The notes beneath the pieces are model-generated. The model had not been told where the DNA came from, ran no database searches, and saw only the letters and a list, made by a program, of their open reading frames with translations. Below, one piece after another: positions 28,729 to 38,070 of a DNA stretch of 64,000 nt (position 1 is the first letter of the stretch; every line of letters starts with the position of its first letter). The stretch lies in contig NZ_JAAQPI010000005.1 in NCBI RefSeq assembly GCF_011683955.1, positions 310,001-374,000 of the forward strand. Reading direction: 5' to 3'. Position numbers and translations under genes: made by a program. This DNA comes from Pseudomaricurvus alkylphenolicus. Its GTDB lineage: Bacteria; Pseudomonadota; Gammaproteobacteria; Pseudomonadales; Cellvibrionaceae.

Positions 28729-29295
28729 TCAGACCCTCTCCAGCTTGGATGATTCAAATTGAATCGGTGAGGCAAAGTCTGAGGGTTTTACAGTCAGAAC
28801 GTTACAGGATACAGAGTCAATAACCGTTTCAGCAGTATTACCAATAAACAGACCAGGCAATCCTGTGCGACACACACTTCCCATGATCAAAAGCCCGGAT
28901 TCAACGGTATTGAGATAATCGGAGATACAGGACTTTGGTGGACCCTCGATAAATTTAAGCTGTATCCGACTCATATCGAATTGTTCAATGGTTTTTAGAA
29001 TCTGTTTTCGACGTGCGTTAAATTCCTGTTCCGCCAATCGGGCAATACACAAGTCATCTTTTTTAGACCAGTATTTGAGGAATTCTTTACCGTAAAGCTG
29101 CCAGGCATGAAGCACAGTAATCGGGCACTTAAGTGCGGTGGAGATCGCAAATGCTTGTTTTAGAAGCTGGTGGTTCAATCTGTCACAGGCCACTTGATCG
29201 TCACCAAATTGGACGTCCAGGGCGACAACTATAGACTCCAGTCGAGCACTGGTTTGCTCAGCGGCTGCCCAGACTAAAATGGGGGATTTGCGCAT
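28729..29295 (-). CDS. Universal stress protein, C-terminal half (split gene)
   Basis: 188 residues from the ATG at 29295. The first 15 residues (MRKSPILVWAAAEQ) look like the end of a first Usp domain, and residues about 19-175 form a full Usp domain with the ATP-binding motif GSVCRTGLPGLFIGNTAETV. The natural homologue is a tandem two-domain UspE-type protein. Here the first domain is in another frame; the upstream ORF stop and this ATG overlap as TGATG. It is either a frameshifted single gene or two coupled half-proteins. The preceding frame can also be read continuously upstream (YFSSTTKHL), which favours a one-base frameshift. Confidence 0.7.
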   Translation of the reverse strand: MRKSPILVWAAAEQTSARLESIVVALDVQFGDDQVACDRLNHQLLKQAFAISTALKCPITVLHAWQLYGKEFLKYWSKKDDLCIARLAEQEFNARRKQILKTIEQFDMSRIQLKFIEGPPKSCISDYLNTVESGLLIMGSVCRTGLPGLFIGNTAETVIDSVSCNVLTVKPSDFASPIQFESSKLERV

Positions 29296-29699
29296 CAAGT
29301 GCTTAGTGGTGCTGCTAAAATAAGATCTGTTTTGCGGACGATTCTTGCGGCACCCGTTACGATGATGTCGACCTGATGGGATGTACAATAACGGAGGATT
29401 TCCCGATAGGCAGTTCCCTTTAACACTTGGTAGTCGAATCGAATGTTTGGGTAGCCGCTCTGGCAGGTTTGGATGGCTCCCCGCAGTTGCTCCGACAGGT
29501 TTCTTTCGGCAATCGCGAGGAGCTCCATCGGTGAGTAGGCCTCCTGGACTACCGCCGGGCTGTTTTTTAGGGAATCGATGACGGTTAGCAGGGTGACGCG
29601 ACTCTGCGTGGCTTCCGCGTAGTCCATAACGTTGCAATGCTGCTCGCTGAGCCTTTCATGAGGTGAAATGGCCAGAGCCAAATGGGGTCTGTGCATCAT
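29295..29699 (-). CDS. Universal stress protein, N-terminal half (split gene)
   Basis: 134 residues starting at the ATG behind GAAAGGAG. It covers most of the first Usp domain (HLALAISPHERLSEQ, TLLTVIDSL and VDIIVTGAARIVRKTDLI) and then ends in LAAPLST and a stop codon. Tandem Usp proteins normally continue with a segment like STTKHLMRKSP, which is found at once in the shifted frame. The break lies in a GATCTTATTTTAG tract near 29320. Confidence 0.68.
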   Translation of the reverse strand: MMHRPHLALAISPHERLSEQHCNVMDYAEATQSRVTLLTVIDSLKNSPAVVQEAYSPMELLAIAERNLSEQLRGAIQTCQSGYPNIRFDYQVLKGTAYREILRYCTSHQVDIIVTGAARIVRKTDLILAAPLST

Positions 29700-29781
29700 T
29701 TGCTGACTCCTTTCTGTGTGTCTGACGAAACGGTAATCAATTGACAGCATCAGTGTTGCATGTTTTCTATATAGACAAAAA

Positions 29782-29794
29782 TAGATATTATCTA
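29782..29794. promoter_or_regulatory. TAGATA-T-TATCTA dyad in the divergent usp/ior promoter region
   Basis: A perfect 6-bp-arm palindrome in the very AT-rich gap between the usp gene and the molybdenum hydroxylase genes. Related half-sites TATATAGA and TATCTATATA flank it. This may be an operator or promoter element for either gene. No regulator gene is adjacent. Confidence 0.3.
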
Positions 29795-29960
29795 ATATTG
29801 AAATAAATAATTATCTATATATTTGTTTGACTTTCATCTTTGCCAGGCTTTGAACTTTTTACTTGGGTCAGCATCCATTGATATGCCGTGTGGCAGGGTT
29901 TAACCTTATTGCCAATTTTTATTCTTACCGGAAACCCGGTTATTGCAGGGGCAGTGAGTC

Positions 29961-30431
29961 ATGAGCGATAAAATCATTATTAATGGTAAAGAGCAGACTG
30001 TAGACGTGGATGGCAATATGCCGCTGCTGTGGTATCTGCGAGACGAGCTGAATCTTACCGGTACCAAGTTTGGGTGTGGGATGGCATTGTGCGGTGCTTG
30101 TACGGTTCATATCAATGGTGAAGCCGTCAGATCTTGTGTTACACCTGTTAACCAGGCGGTTGGTAAGCAGGTGACGACCATTGAAGGACTGTCCGATAGT
30201 GGTGACCATCCCTTACAGAGGGCCTGGATAGAACACAAGGTGCCGCAATGCGGATATTGTCAGGCAGGTCAAATTATGAACGCTGCAAGTTTACTGGCGC
30301 AAAACCCAACACCCACTCAGGAAGAAATCGAGCAGGGGATGCAGGGCAATATCTGCCGTTGCGGTACCTACAACCGTATCAAGAACGCCATCGCTTCTGC
30401 AGCTGTGCAGATGCAGGAGGTGAAGTCATGA
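29961..30431 (+). CDS. (2Fe-2S) small subunit of a molybdenum hydroxylase
   Basis: 156 residues, the iron-sulfur subunit of an isoquinoline-1-oxidoreductase/aldehyde-dehydrogenase type enzyme. A plant-type 2Fe-2S domain has [21 protein letters not shown], and the C-terminal four-helix 2Fe-2S domain has CGYCQAG and [10 protein letters not shown]. It passes electrons from the molybdenum site to an acceptor. Its stop overlaps the large-subunit start by 4 bp (ATGA). No FAD subunit gene is adjacent, as is typical of the Ior type, which uses a cytochrome or another acceptor. Confidence 0.93.
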   Translation: MSDKIIINGKEQTVDVDGNMPLLWYLRDELNLTGTKFGCGMALCGACTVHINGEAVRSCVTPVNQAVGKQVTTIEGLSDSGDHPLQRAWIEHKVPQCGYCQAGQIMNAASLLAQNPTPTQEEIEQGMQGNICRCGTYNRIKNAIASAAVQMQEVKS

Positions 30432-32596
30432 GCGTATTCAAATTATCGCGTCGCGATTTTTTAAGAGTCTCCGGAACGGCAGCGGGTGGGGTCGCGCTTG
30501 GTGTGATGTTGCCCGCTGGTAATGCGACCGCAGGTCACTCGGAACATTTTGAACCCAATGCGTTTGTCTTAATCGATTCTGAGGGCAATACTACTATTCA
30601 TTGTGGCCGCTGCGAAATGGGGCAGGGGATTTCAACAGCGCTGCCAGCAGCGGTAGCCGATGAGTTGGAAGCGGATTGGTCCAGAGTGACGGTATTACAG
30701 GCTGATGGCGACAGTGACAAGTATGGCCCTCAGGCGACTGGTGGGTCACGCAGCATTAATACCATGTATGTGCCCATGCGTGAAGCGGGAGCTTCTGCTC
30801 GCATGATGCTGGTTACTGCAGCCGCCAAAATCTGGCAGGCGGAGGTGGACGATTGCTATGCGGAGAACCATTTTGTTTATAACCGTAAATTGAAAGCTCG
30901 ACTGAGTTACGGGGAGTTGGCTGCCATCGCAGCGGAGTTACCGGTTCCGGAAAAGCCTGCGCTCAAGACAAAGGATCAGTATCGTTATATCGGAAAACCA
31001 TTGCCCCGCCACGATCTGGGTAAGGTGGTGGTTGGAGAGCGCACTTACGGTATTGATACGCGTATCCCCGGAATGAAGTTTGCCGCAATTAAACACGTGC
31101 CTGTTTACGGTGGTTCGGTTAAATCTTTTGATGCCTCTGAAGCTGAGGCGATGAAGGGTGTTGAAAAGGTGGTTAACATCCCGCGTTTCCAAGCACCTTA
31201 CGGTTCACTGGGTGGCATAGCGGTGGTAGCCAATAATACCTGGACGGCGCAGCAGGCGCTGGCAAAGGTGAAGATTGAGTGGGACCGTGGGCCTCATGGC
31301 GGCTATAACACCAATGCCTATAAAGCAGCGATGGTGGAGCAGGTGGAAAAGCCAGCAAAGCCGGTGTTCAAAAGAGGGGACCTTAAAGCGGCGTTTGACG
31401 CAGCCAAGGTGACACACTCAGCGACTTATGTGCAGGGTCATTTGTCCCATTCGCCCATGGAGCCCATGGTGAGTTTGGTTTCAGTCACCGAGGATGCCTG
31501 TGAGGTATGGGCATCGACACAGGATCCGGAAGGTATTCAGCGTACCTTGGGTGCTTATTTGGGCAGGGCTCCAAAGGATATTTTGGTGCACGTGATGATT
31601 TCGGGCGGAGCTTTTGGGCGTAAGTTTAAGTGTGACTACGTTCAGGAGGCGGCAGCACTATCGCAGGCCGTTGGGGCACCGGTGCAGCTGGCTTGGTCAC
31701 GGGAGGAGGATACCAAGACGGGCTATTATCATTCCACCAGTGTACAGCATCTCGAAGGGGCAGTGGACTCGGAGGGCAATGTCACTGGTTGGTTGCATCG
31801 CAGTGCGTTTCCTACCATTGCTTCTACGTTTGATCCGTCGATTGAGTGGCCCCGGGAGCAGGAGTTGGGCGCGGTCATTAATCATCCGTACGGAATTAGG
31901 AATTTGGAGGTGGAGTCCGGGCACGCGCCGGCGCATACACGCATTGGCTGGTATCGTGCGGTGAGGGCATTGTTTGAGGGGTTTGCGTTTAACTCTTTTA
32001 CGGATGAGTTGGCTTATCAGTCCGGGATGGATTCTTTGGAGTTCTTTCGCAAACTTTATCATAACAATAAGGACCCGGATCAGGCTGAGCAGGTGGAGAG
32101 GTCTTTGGCGGTTCTTGAGCTGGCCGCTGAAAAAGGGGGTTGGGGCAAGGAGTTACCGCAAAACCAGGGCTTGGGTATTGCGGTTCACTACAGCTTTGAG
32201 AGTTATTTGGCGATGGTGGTCCAGGTCGAGGTTATCGGTGATGATATTAAGGTGCATCGTGTGGATTGTGCGGTCGATTGTGGGGAGGTGCTGAATACGG
32301 ACGGGGCTACGGCGCAGATGGAGGGGGCTGTGGTGATGGGGATGTCTCTGGCTTTGTATACGGAGATCAGTTTTCGGGACGGGGAGGTTGTTAACAGCAA
32401 TTTCCATGATTATCCGGTGTTGAGAACCAGTGAAGTTCCTCCGATTATCAATGTTCATTTTGCCGAAAATGATTATAAGGCGACGGGGCTGGGTGAGCCG
32501 GGTGTGCCGACGTTTGCGCCGGCCTTGACGAATGCGATTTTTGCGGCGACCGGTAAGCGGTATCGGTCTTTACCGATTAAGCCGGTTTATTCGTAG
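30428..32596 (+). CDS. Molybdopterin large subunit of a Tat-exported hydroxylase
   Basis: 722 residues. A twin-arginine signal ([20 protein letters not shown], about 6-25) shows export of a folded protein to the periplasm. The molybdopterin-cytosine-dinucleotide domains follow, with [20 protein letters not shown], a glutamate-bearing [17 protein letters not shown] segment near the C-terminus, and TRIGWYRAV. This matches IorB/xanthine-dehydrogenase-family large subunits that hydroxylate N-heterocycles or oxidise aldehydes. I chose the ATG at 30428, which overlaps the small-subunit stop. The substrate is unknown. Confidence 0.92.
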   Translation: MSVFKLSRRDFLRVSGTAAGGVALGVMLPAGNATAGHSEHFEPNAFVLIDSEGNTTIHCGRCEMGQGISTALPAAVADELEADWSRVTVLQADGDSDKYGPQATGGSRSINTMYVPMREAGASARMMLVTAAAKIWQAEVDDCYAENHFVYNRKLKARLSYGELAAIAAELPVPEKPALKTKDQYRYIGKPLPRHDLGKVVVGERTYGIDTRIPGMKFAAIKHVPVYGGSVKSFDASEAEAMKGVEKVVNIPRFQAPYGSLGGIAVVANNTWTAQQALAKVKIEWDRGPHGGYNTNAYKAAMVEQVEKPAKPVFKRGDLKAAFDAAKVTHSATYVQGHLSHSPMEPMVSLVSVTEDACEVWASTQDPEGIQRTLGAYLGRAPKDILVHVMISGGAFGRKFKCDYVQEAAALSQAVGAPVQLAWSREEDTKTGYYHSTSVQHLEGAVDSEGNVTGWLHRSAFPTIASTFDPSIEWPREQELGAVINHPYGIRNLEVESGHAPAHTRIGWYRAVRALFEGFAFNSFTDELAYQSGMDSLEFFRKLYHNNKDPDQAEQVERSLAVLELAAEKGGWGKELPQNQGLGIAVHYSFESYLAMVVQVEVIGDDIKVHRVDCAVDCGEVLNTDGATAQMEGAVVMGMSLALYTEISFRDGEVVNSNFHDYPVLRTSEVPPIINVHFAENDYKATGLGEPGVPTFAPALTNAIFAATGKRYRSLPIKPVYS

Positions 32597-32633
32597 TGTC
32601 TGTTGAGACTGGGCGCAGTTCAGTGCCTCAACG

Positions 32634-32707
32634 GGCGGCTGGGCGTTCCTTTTTCGGAGCAGTCGGGCGCCCCTCTTTAAGCTCCGAAAAAGGAACCCCC
32701 AGCCACC
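32634..32707. repeat. Palindromic repeat, intact copy of the 7448-7859 family
   Basis: The arms 32634-32660 and 32681-32707 pair at 25 of 27 positions around a 20-base loop containing GGGCGCCC. The core GGCTGGG...TTTTCxGAGC and the upstream GTGCCTCAA are shared with the repeat at 7448. It stands between convergent genes, so it may also terminate transcription. Confidence 0.8.
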
Positions 32708-32746
32708 CTTTACACCGCGGTATCCGATGTTGGGTGCTTCAATATT

Positions 32747-33925
32747 TTAGAGTTGGATTTCAATGTCCTCCAGTGGAAACGCCACGCAGGAGTGACACCA
32801 GCCGTATTGTTGGTCGGTTGTTCTCAGGTGCGCTTCAGATGGGTTGAAGACTTTGCCTTTGGTGATTTTTACTCGGCAGAGGCTGCACTCTCCAGAGCGG
32901 CAGGCGTTTTCGGTTCCGTAGCCGTTGCGTTCCAGGGCATTTAGCAGCGGTTCGTTGACCGGTGTTTTAAAGCTCCCGCCACCTTGTACTGTTACTGTGA
33001 TTTCTTGTGTCGGAATGATTTGCTGCGGCCATCCCGGTTGTTGCTCCGGGTGTTTGGGGGGACCATTGGCTTCGATTCTTACGTGCCTGGGTTTTACGGC
33101 CAGGGTGCTTAGCTGTTGCGCGCAGTATTCGTTAAAGGGTGTGGGGCCACAGATATAGAACATTTTGTTTTCTATTGTTTCGAGGCGCTGTTGGATAAAT
33201 TCTGCACTCAGGTGTCCGGTCAAACCCTCATAGTGCTTGGTGGGGCGGGAGATCACTTTATCCAGAATCAGATTTGGCAGTTGCTCAGACAGTTGTTTCA
33301 ATTCTTGATCAAAAATAATGTCATTTTCATAGCTTGAGGCGTAGATCAGATGAAAGCGATACGGGTGTTGCCGGTCTGCGATTTCTCGAATCATACTGAT
33401 GGCGGGGGCAATGCCGGAGCCTCCCGCCAGGAATACCAGATCTTCTCCGTGGAATAGGGGGTTGTGGTAGAAGGTGCCCATTGGGCCAGTACTCTGGAAT
33501 CTGTCGCCGACTTTAACCCGGTCTAATAGGAAGTGGGTAACATAACCGGGTGTTACGCGCTTGATGGTCAGGTCGTAGTGAGTTCGAGTCAATGGTGCTG
33601 AGGAGATGGCGTAAGGTCTGGCGGTTTCAACTCCGTCGATGTTGACGAACAGGTTGATATACTGCCCCGCCTGGAAGGGAGGCAGTTGACGGTCATCGCT
33701 CGAGACCAGCCTCAGAGTTTTAGTGGACGCGGTATCGTCAATGATTTCTGCCACGGTCAGGTCGAGGCGTTTGGGGTGCAGGGTGGCAATGGTGTTGGCG
33801 ACTTTACCTCGGTGATCTGCGAAATCTGAGCCACAGCTTTCCAGTTCTTGTTTGTGTTTAATCCCTTCCTGGTAGCCGTGCAGTTGGTTGAGGAAGGCTT
33901 GTTTTTCAGTGGTTTGTTCAGGCAT
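32747..33925 (-). CDS. Ferredoxin-reductase-like hybrid FAD/2Fe-2S oxidoreductase
   Basis: 392 residues. An N-terminal extension of about 50 residues precedes an FAD domain (RPYAISSAP) and an NAD(P) domain (FLAGGSGIAPAISMI; YICGPTPF). A C-terminal plant-type 2Fe-2S domain has C342, C347, C350 and C380. The order matches PaaE/KshB-type reductases that feed oxygenases, but here the gene overlaps the upstream flavoprotein gene by 8 bp (ATGCCTGA). I infer that the reductase feeds the partner flavoprotein. It could also serve the KshA-like oxygenase at 48.9 kb. Confidence 0.88.
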   Translation of the reverse strand: MPEQTTEKQAFLNQLHGYQEGIKHKQELESCGSDFADHRGKVANTIATLHPKRLDLTVAEIIDDTASTKTLRLVSSDDRQLPPFQAGQYINLFVNIDGVETARPYAISSAPLTRTHYDLTIKRVTPGYVTHFLLDRVKVGDRFQSTGPMGTFYHNPLFHGEDLVFLAGGSGIAPAISMIREIADRQHPYRFHLIYASSYENDIIFDQELKQLSEQLPNLILDKVISRPTKHYEGLTGHLSAEFIQQRLETIENKMFYICGPTPFNEYCAQQLSTLAVKPRHVRIEANGPPKHPEQQPGWPQQIIPTQEITVTVQGGGSFKTPVNEPLLNALERNGYGTENACRSGECSLCRVKITKGKVFNPSEAHLRTTDQQYGWCHSCVAFPLEDIEIQL

Positions 33926-35525
33926 TTTCAGCAGCCTCCTCGTGGGCGATTTGCGGTTCTATCTGTTGTAGATGTTTTAGTACGGCTCTGGCGGTACTTT
34001 CTCCCGCCATATAGGTTGGCTGAAAGCCACCCATGCCATTCCAGCAGCCCGCCAGGTACAGGCCTTTGATGGCGTCCATGCGTTCGCGAAACAGGGGGCC
34101 GTCCTGAATATTTTGGTCGAAGCCGTAGATGGCACCGCCGGGGGTATTGAGGTACCGCATCATGGTCAGTGGGGTGGCGGCTTCGATTTCCTCAATGTGC
34201 TCACGAATACCGGGGAAGACTCTTTCTGCCTGGTCGAGCAGGTGTTGGGCGAATTGGTATTTGGTCTGTGCATAATCTCGCGGCGGCACGGATTCCCAGG
34301 GCTGACCGTACTGCAGGCACAGGATCGACAGGGCGCTTTTGCCGGGTGGGGCAAAGCTGGGATCGTCGTGGTTGTAGCAGGTCATCATGATATTGGGCGG
34401 CGGCGCCAGGCTTTTCATGGCTTCAAAGGCATGTTCTTCGTCGCGCTCGTCGATAATAAAGTTTGAAGCTGCGGTCACGCCGATGTCTTGCGGTGAGCAG
34501 TCGAGTCCTACGTAGAGGACAAAAGCGGAGGTTCCCAGGCGTCGGGATTTCATATCCTCGGCAACCGTCGGTAGTGGGTTGTCGGTGTCCAGCAGTTCAT
34601 TATAGGTGTGGATAGGGCTGGTGTTGGAGACCACCGTGGCGGTGCGGTACTCTTGACCATCTTCGGCGCTTACGCCGATAACTTTTCCATTTTTCGTGAG
34701 TATTTTGTGTGCCCCACAATTAAAGCGAACTTGCCCACCGGCTTGCTGGAAGGATTCCAGCAGCGCGCTGGAGATCGCCTGGGAGCCACCCCGTACATGG
34801 CAGGGTTTAAAGGCGGCGTAGGCGTAGATCATCATCGCAAGATCAACAAAGGGAAGATCTTTGGTGGGCATGCCGATATAGCACCAGTAGGCCGCCAGTA
34901 CGGTTTTCAAATCCTGATCCTGAAAGAACTCGTCCAGTACTTGTTTGGCGGGTACCAAACCGTATTTGACATAGTTGGGGCAAGAGCTGTGCAGCAGCTC
35001 GGTATTCAACTGTTTTTGCGCGTGAGGAAAGGCCATAAAGGCCTCGATGGTGATGGTTTCCGCGAGGATCATGAAACGGTGGATGGCCTCGGCCTCATCA
35101 GGATAGGTCTCGATCAACAGTTTCTGTATCTCGCCCCAGTCGGCGGGAAGTGTGACGTCCAGTTCGCCCGGCAGTACGATACGGTAGAGCTCTTTTTCTT
35201 CAACTACTTCGAGCTTATCCATGATGCCCAGCTGTTCGAACATCTGGCGCAGTACAAAGGGTTGTTCCTCCGTGCCCATGCCACTCAGCTGGTGCAGGGC
35301 GACTTCAAACTCAAACTGGCCCCGAACAAAAGAGGTTGCGCAGCCGCCAGGGATATTATGCCGCTCCAGCAACAGGGTTTTGGCTCCACCCCGTTGGAGC
35401 GCGGTGGCTGCAGTGAGGCCGGCATTTCCGGCTCCAATGACTATTGCATCAAAATAAGAGTCTTCAACCGTATCAAAACAAGAGTCATCAACTGGTTCAA
35501 AATAAGAGTCATCAATTTGAGTCAT
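33918..35525 (-). CDS. CrtI/RetSat-like FAD-dependent oxidoreductase
   Basis: 535 residues from the ATG at 35525, which follows GAGGACCCAGC. The N-terminal dinucleotide fold reads DAIVIGAGNAGLTAATALQR, followed by GGCATSF, and a C-terminal FAD-binding segment reads LAGCWNGMGGFQPTYMAGE. This pattern places it in the phytoene desaturase/retinol saturase group, which dehydrogenates or saturates polyunsaturated or isoprenoid chains. The overlapping reductase gene probably supplies electrons. Repeats of DD-x-SYF (DDSYFEPVDDSCFDTVEDSY) near the N-terminus are odd. Two TetR-type operators lie just upstream. Confidence 0.85.
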   Translation of the reverse strand: MTQIDDSYFEPVDDSCFDTVEDSYFDAIVIGAGNAGLTAATALQRGGAKTLLLERHNIPGGCATSFVRGQFEFEVALHQLSGMGTEEQPFVLRQMFEQLGIMDKLEVVEEKELYRIVLPGELDVTLPADWGEIQKLLIETYPDEAEAIHRFMILAETITIEAFMAFPHAQKQLNTELLHSSCPNYVKYGLVPAKQVLDEFFQDQDLKTVLAAYWCYIGMPTKDLPFVDLAMMIYAYAAFKPCHVRGGSQAISSALLESFQQAGGQVRFNCGAHKILTKNGKVIGVSAEDGQEYRTATVVSNTSPIHTYNELLDTDNPLPTVAEDMKSRRLGTSAFVLYVGLDCSPQDIGVTAASNFIIDERDEEHAFEAMKSLAPPPNIMMTCYNHDDPSFAPPGKSALSILCLQYGQPWESVPPRDYAQTKYQFAQHLLDQAERVFPGIREHIEEIEAATPLTMMRYLNTPGGAIYGFDQNIQDGPLFRERMDAIKGLYLAGCWNGMGGFQPTYMAGESTARAVLKHLQQIEPQIAHEEAAENA

Positions 35526-35554
35526 GCTGGGTCCTCGTTGTCCCTGTATGCAAT

Positions 35555-35569
35555 CTTTACAGTGTAAAT
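35555..35569. promoter_or_regulatory. TetR-type operator, copy 1
   Basis: CTTTACAGTGTAAAT, a near-palindrome (TTTAC/GTAAA), preceded by CAAT. It lies 30 bp before the flavoprotein start. A second copy lies 41 bp further on, about four helical turns, so both face the same side. Confidence 0.65.
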
Positions 35570-35595
35570 TACAAGGCAGCATTACTCCTGTCAAT

Positions 35596-35610
35596 CTTTA
35601 CGTTGTAAAT
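35596..35610. promoter_or_regulatory. TetR-type operator, copy 2
   Basis: CTTTACGTTGTAAAT, matching copy 1 at 13 of 15 positions and also preceded by CAAT. It sits in the divergent gap shared by the flavoprotein and TetR genes. Confidence 0.65.
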
Positions 35611-35698
35611 ATTTGGTGGCATTTGTGGCTGCAGACTCTGGTAGGGTGGTATAGTGGCGCGGTTTTGGGTTGTTTGGCGGGATTTGCCAAGGTCGTAA

Positions 35699-36331
35699 AT
35701 GGGCTCCAATAAGAAAATCAATAAAGCTGAGGGCAGCTATCACCACGGTGATCTCAAGAGTTCATTGATCGACGCCGCCTATGAGATTCTCAACCGCGTG
35801 GGCGCCGATGGGCTGTCCTTGAGGGCGATCGCAGCAGAGGTAGGGGTGTCGCATATGGCACCTTACGCACACTTCAAGAACAAGAAAGAGCTGTTCCAAG
35901 CGGTGATTGAGACGGGTTTCGACCGTCTGGCCGATGCCATGGACAGTAAAGGAAAGAGCTGCGAAACGCCCCGTGAACAGATTCTTGTCTATGGCTCGGC
36001 CTATCTGGAATTCGCCACTGGAAACCCTGAGCTGTATCGGTTGATGCTTGGGCAGATTCAGGGGCTGGGGCTTAAGAAGCAAGCACCCGATGCCGCCAGC
36101 CCGGTTTCCAAATCTGAGGAGTTGATCATCAGCAGCAAACGCCCCTTTGTGCTGCTGGTGCAGGCGTTCTCCAAGATCCACAGTGACCCGGAAAAAGGCA
36201 AGAACCAGGCGCTGGGGGCATGGTCGCTGGTACATGGAATCGCTGCGCTGGTGATTGAGGGGTATATCCAGGTTCCGGAAGGGGTGGATATGCGTGATTT
36301 CTTGGTCGCCGTGACACCTCAGGGATTGTAG
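35699..36331 (+). CDS. TetR-family transcriptional regulator
   Basis: 210 residues with a TetR helix-turn-helix at about 37-62 (LSLRAIAAEVGVSHMAPYAH, then FKNKKEL) and a TetR_C-type C-terminal domain. The YHHGDLKSSLIDAA segment near the N-terminus is common in one TetR sub-family. It is divergent from the flavoprotein/reductase operon, with two matching operators between, so it probably represses both directions. Confidence 0.9.
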   Translation: MGSNKKINKAEGSYHHGDLKSSLIDAAYEILNRVGADGLSLRAIAAEVGVSHMAPYAHFKNKKELFQAVIETGFDRLADAMDSKGKSCETPREQILVYGSAYLEFATGNPELYRLMLGQIQGLGLKKQAPDAASPVSKSEELIISSKRPFVLLVQAFSKIHSDPEKGKNQALGAWSLVHGIAALVIEGYIQVPEGVDMRDFLVAVTPQGL

Positions 36332-36441
36332 CCTTTTCGTATAAGGTTTATACAGTTTCGCTCGACACAAACACAGTAAATCCCTATAGTAGCGCCCGTT
36401 TATTCACACCCTTTTGATAGCTTCCACTCAGGATATGCCCC

Positions 36442-38034
36442 TTGATTACCACCGCTAATATCACCATGCAATTTGGCGCCAAGCCGCTGTTTGAAAATAT
36501 CTCCGTCAAATTCGGTGGCGGCAACCGCTATGGCCTGATTGGCGCCAACGGCTGTGGTAAATCCACCTTTATGAAGATCCTGGACGGTAGCCTGGCGCCC
36601 AGCGCGGGCAACGTGACGATCACACCCAATGAGCGCATTGGCAAATTGCATCAGGATCAGTTTGCGTTTGAGCAGTACAGTGTTATCGATACAGTGATTA
36701 TGGGGCACACCGAGCTGTGGACGGTGAAACAGGAGCGTGATCGTATCTATTCTCTGCCTGAGATGTCCGAAGAAGAGGGCATGAAGGTGGCTGATCTGGA
36801 AGTGAAATTTGCGGAAATGGACGGCTACAGTGCCGAAAGTCGCGCCGGCGAGATTCTGTTGGGTGCCGGTATCGAGGAGAGTTTGCACTTTGGTCCCATG
36901 AGCGAAGTGGCTCCTGGCTGGAAACTGCGGGTACTGCTGGCACAAGCGCTGTTCTCTGACCCGGATATTCTATTGTTGGACGAGCCGACCAACAACCTGG
37001 ATATTGACACGATTCGCTGGTTGGAAGAGGTGCTCAACGAACGCAAGAGCACTATGGTAATTATTTCTCACGATCGGCATTTCCTGAATTCCGTCTGCAC
37101 CCATATGGCGGATATTGACTACGGTGAGTTACGGATCTATCCGGGTAACTATGATGACTTTATGACCGCCTCAACCCAGGCCCGTGAACGCTTGCAGTCG
37201 GAAAATGCTAAAAAGAAAGCTCAAATCGCCGAGCTGCAACAGTTTGTCAGCCGTTTTTCAGCCAATGCATCGAAAGCAAAGCAAGCCACTTCACGGGCGA
37301 AACTGATTGACAAAATCAAATTGGAAGACATTCAGCCTTCCAGCCGGGTCAGCCCCTACATTCGCTTTAAGCAAGAAAAGAAGCTGCATCGTCAGGCACT
37401 GATTCTGGAAACGCTTGGCCATGGCTTTGATGGTCAGCCCTTATTTAATGACGGTAATTTTATTTTGGAAGCCGGTACTCGTCTTGCGGTAATCGGCGAC
37501 AACGGCGCAGGCAAGACAACGTTCTTGCGCTGCTTGATGAATGAATTGACACCTGATCATGGCAAGATTCAGTGGGCGGAAAATGCCACTCTGGGCTACT
37601 GCCCACAGGACAGTGCCGCGGATTTTGACTGCGATCTAAACCTGTTTGATTGGATGAGCCAGTGGCGCAAGCCCAGTCATGATGATCAAATTGTGCGTGC
37701 AACTCTGGGGCGATTGCTGTTTTCGTCGGATGAATTTAAAAAGCAGGTCAAGGTTTGCTCAGGTGGTGAAAAGAACCGGCTCCTGTTTGGTAAACTCATG
37801 ATGCAGGAAACCAATGTCCTGCTGATGGATGAGCCGACCAACCATCTGGACATGGAGTCCATTGAAGCACTTAATCTGGCCCTTGAGCACTACGAAGGCA
37901 CACTGATTTTTGTCAGCCACGACCGTGAGTTTGTTTCCTCCCTGGCCACTCGGGTGATCGAGATCAAGGATCAGCAGTTGATCGATTTTCAGGGGACCTA
38001 CGAAGAGTATCTGGCCAGTCAGGAAATTAGCTGA
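36442..38034 (+). CDS. ybiT: ABC-F ATPase YbiT
   Basis: 530 residues with two ABC domains and no membrane part. The first has GANGCGKST, the unusual signature region [14 protein letters not shown] and [11 protein letters not shown]; the second has [24 protein letters not shown] and [11 protein letters not shown]. The linker carries [20 protein letters not shown]. Long stretches match what I recall of E. coli YbiT. ABC-F proteins act on the ribosome. The start is TTG at 36442, 9 bases after AGGA; the ATG at 36435 is out of frame. Confidence 0.93.
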   Translation: MITTANITMQFGAKPLFENISVKFGGGNRYGLIGANGCGKSTFMKILDGSLAPSAGNVTITPNERIGKLHQDQFAFEQYSVIDTVIMGHTELWTVKQERDRIYSLPEMSEEEGMKVADLEVKFAEMDGYSAESRAGEILLGAGIEESLHFGPMSEVAPGWKLRVLLAQALFSDPDILLLDEPTNNLDIDTIRWLEEVLNERKSTMVIISHDRHFLNSVCTHMADIDYGELRIYPGNYDDFMTASTQARERLQSENAKKKAQIAELQQFVSRFSANASKAKQATSRAKLIDKIKLEDIQPSSRVSPYIRFKQEKKLHRQALILETLGHGFDGQPLFNDGNFILEAGTRLAVIGDNGAGKTTFLRCLMNELTPDHGKIQWAENATLGYCPQDSAADFDCDLNLFDWMSQWRKPSHDDQIVRATLGRLLFSSDEFKKQVKVCSGGEKNRLLFGKLMMQETNVLLMDEPTNHLDMESIEALNLALEHYEGTLIFVSHDREFVSSLATRVIEIKDQQLIDFQGTYEEYLASQEIS

Positions 38035-38070
38035 CCGGCTTCCAGTCTGTGCCTGCTTATTATTTCATCT

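Noticed and set aside
28750-28764. GATTCAA-A-TTGAATC dyad resembling the regulon operator
   Set aside because: It lies inside the usp coding sequence and lacks the nested TTGA-N4-GAATTCAA spacing.
32596-32847. Plus-strand ORF of 83 codons after the Mo-hydroxylase gene
   Set aside because: It reads across the palindromic repeat and into the antisense of the reductase gene.
34608-35567. Plus-strand ORF (319 codons) opposite the CrtI-like gene
   Set aside because: Antisense to an intact dinucleotide-binding flavoprotein; the translation shows no family pattern.
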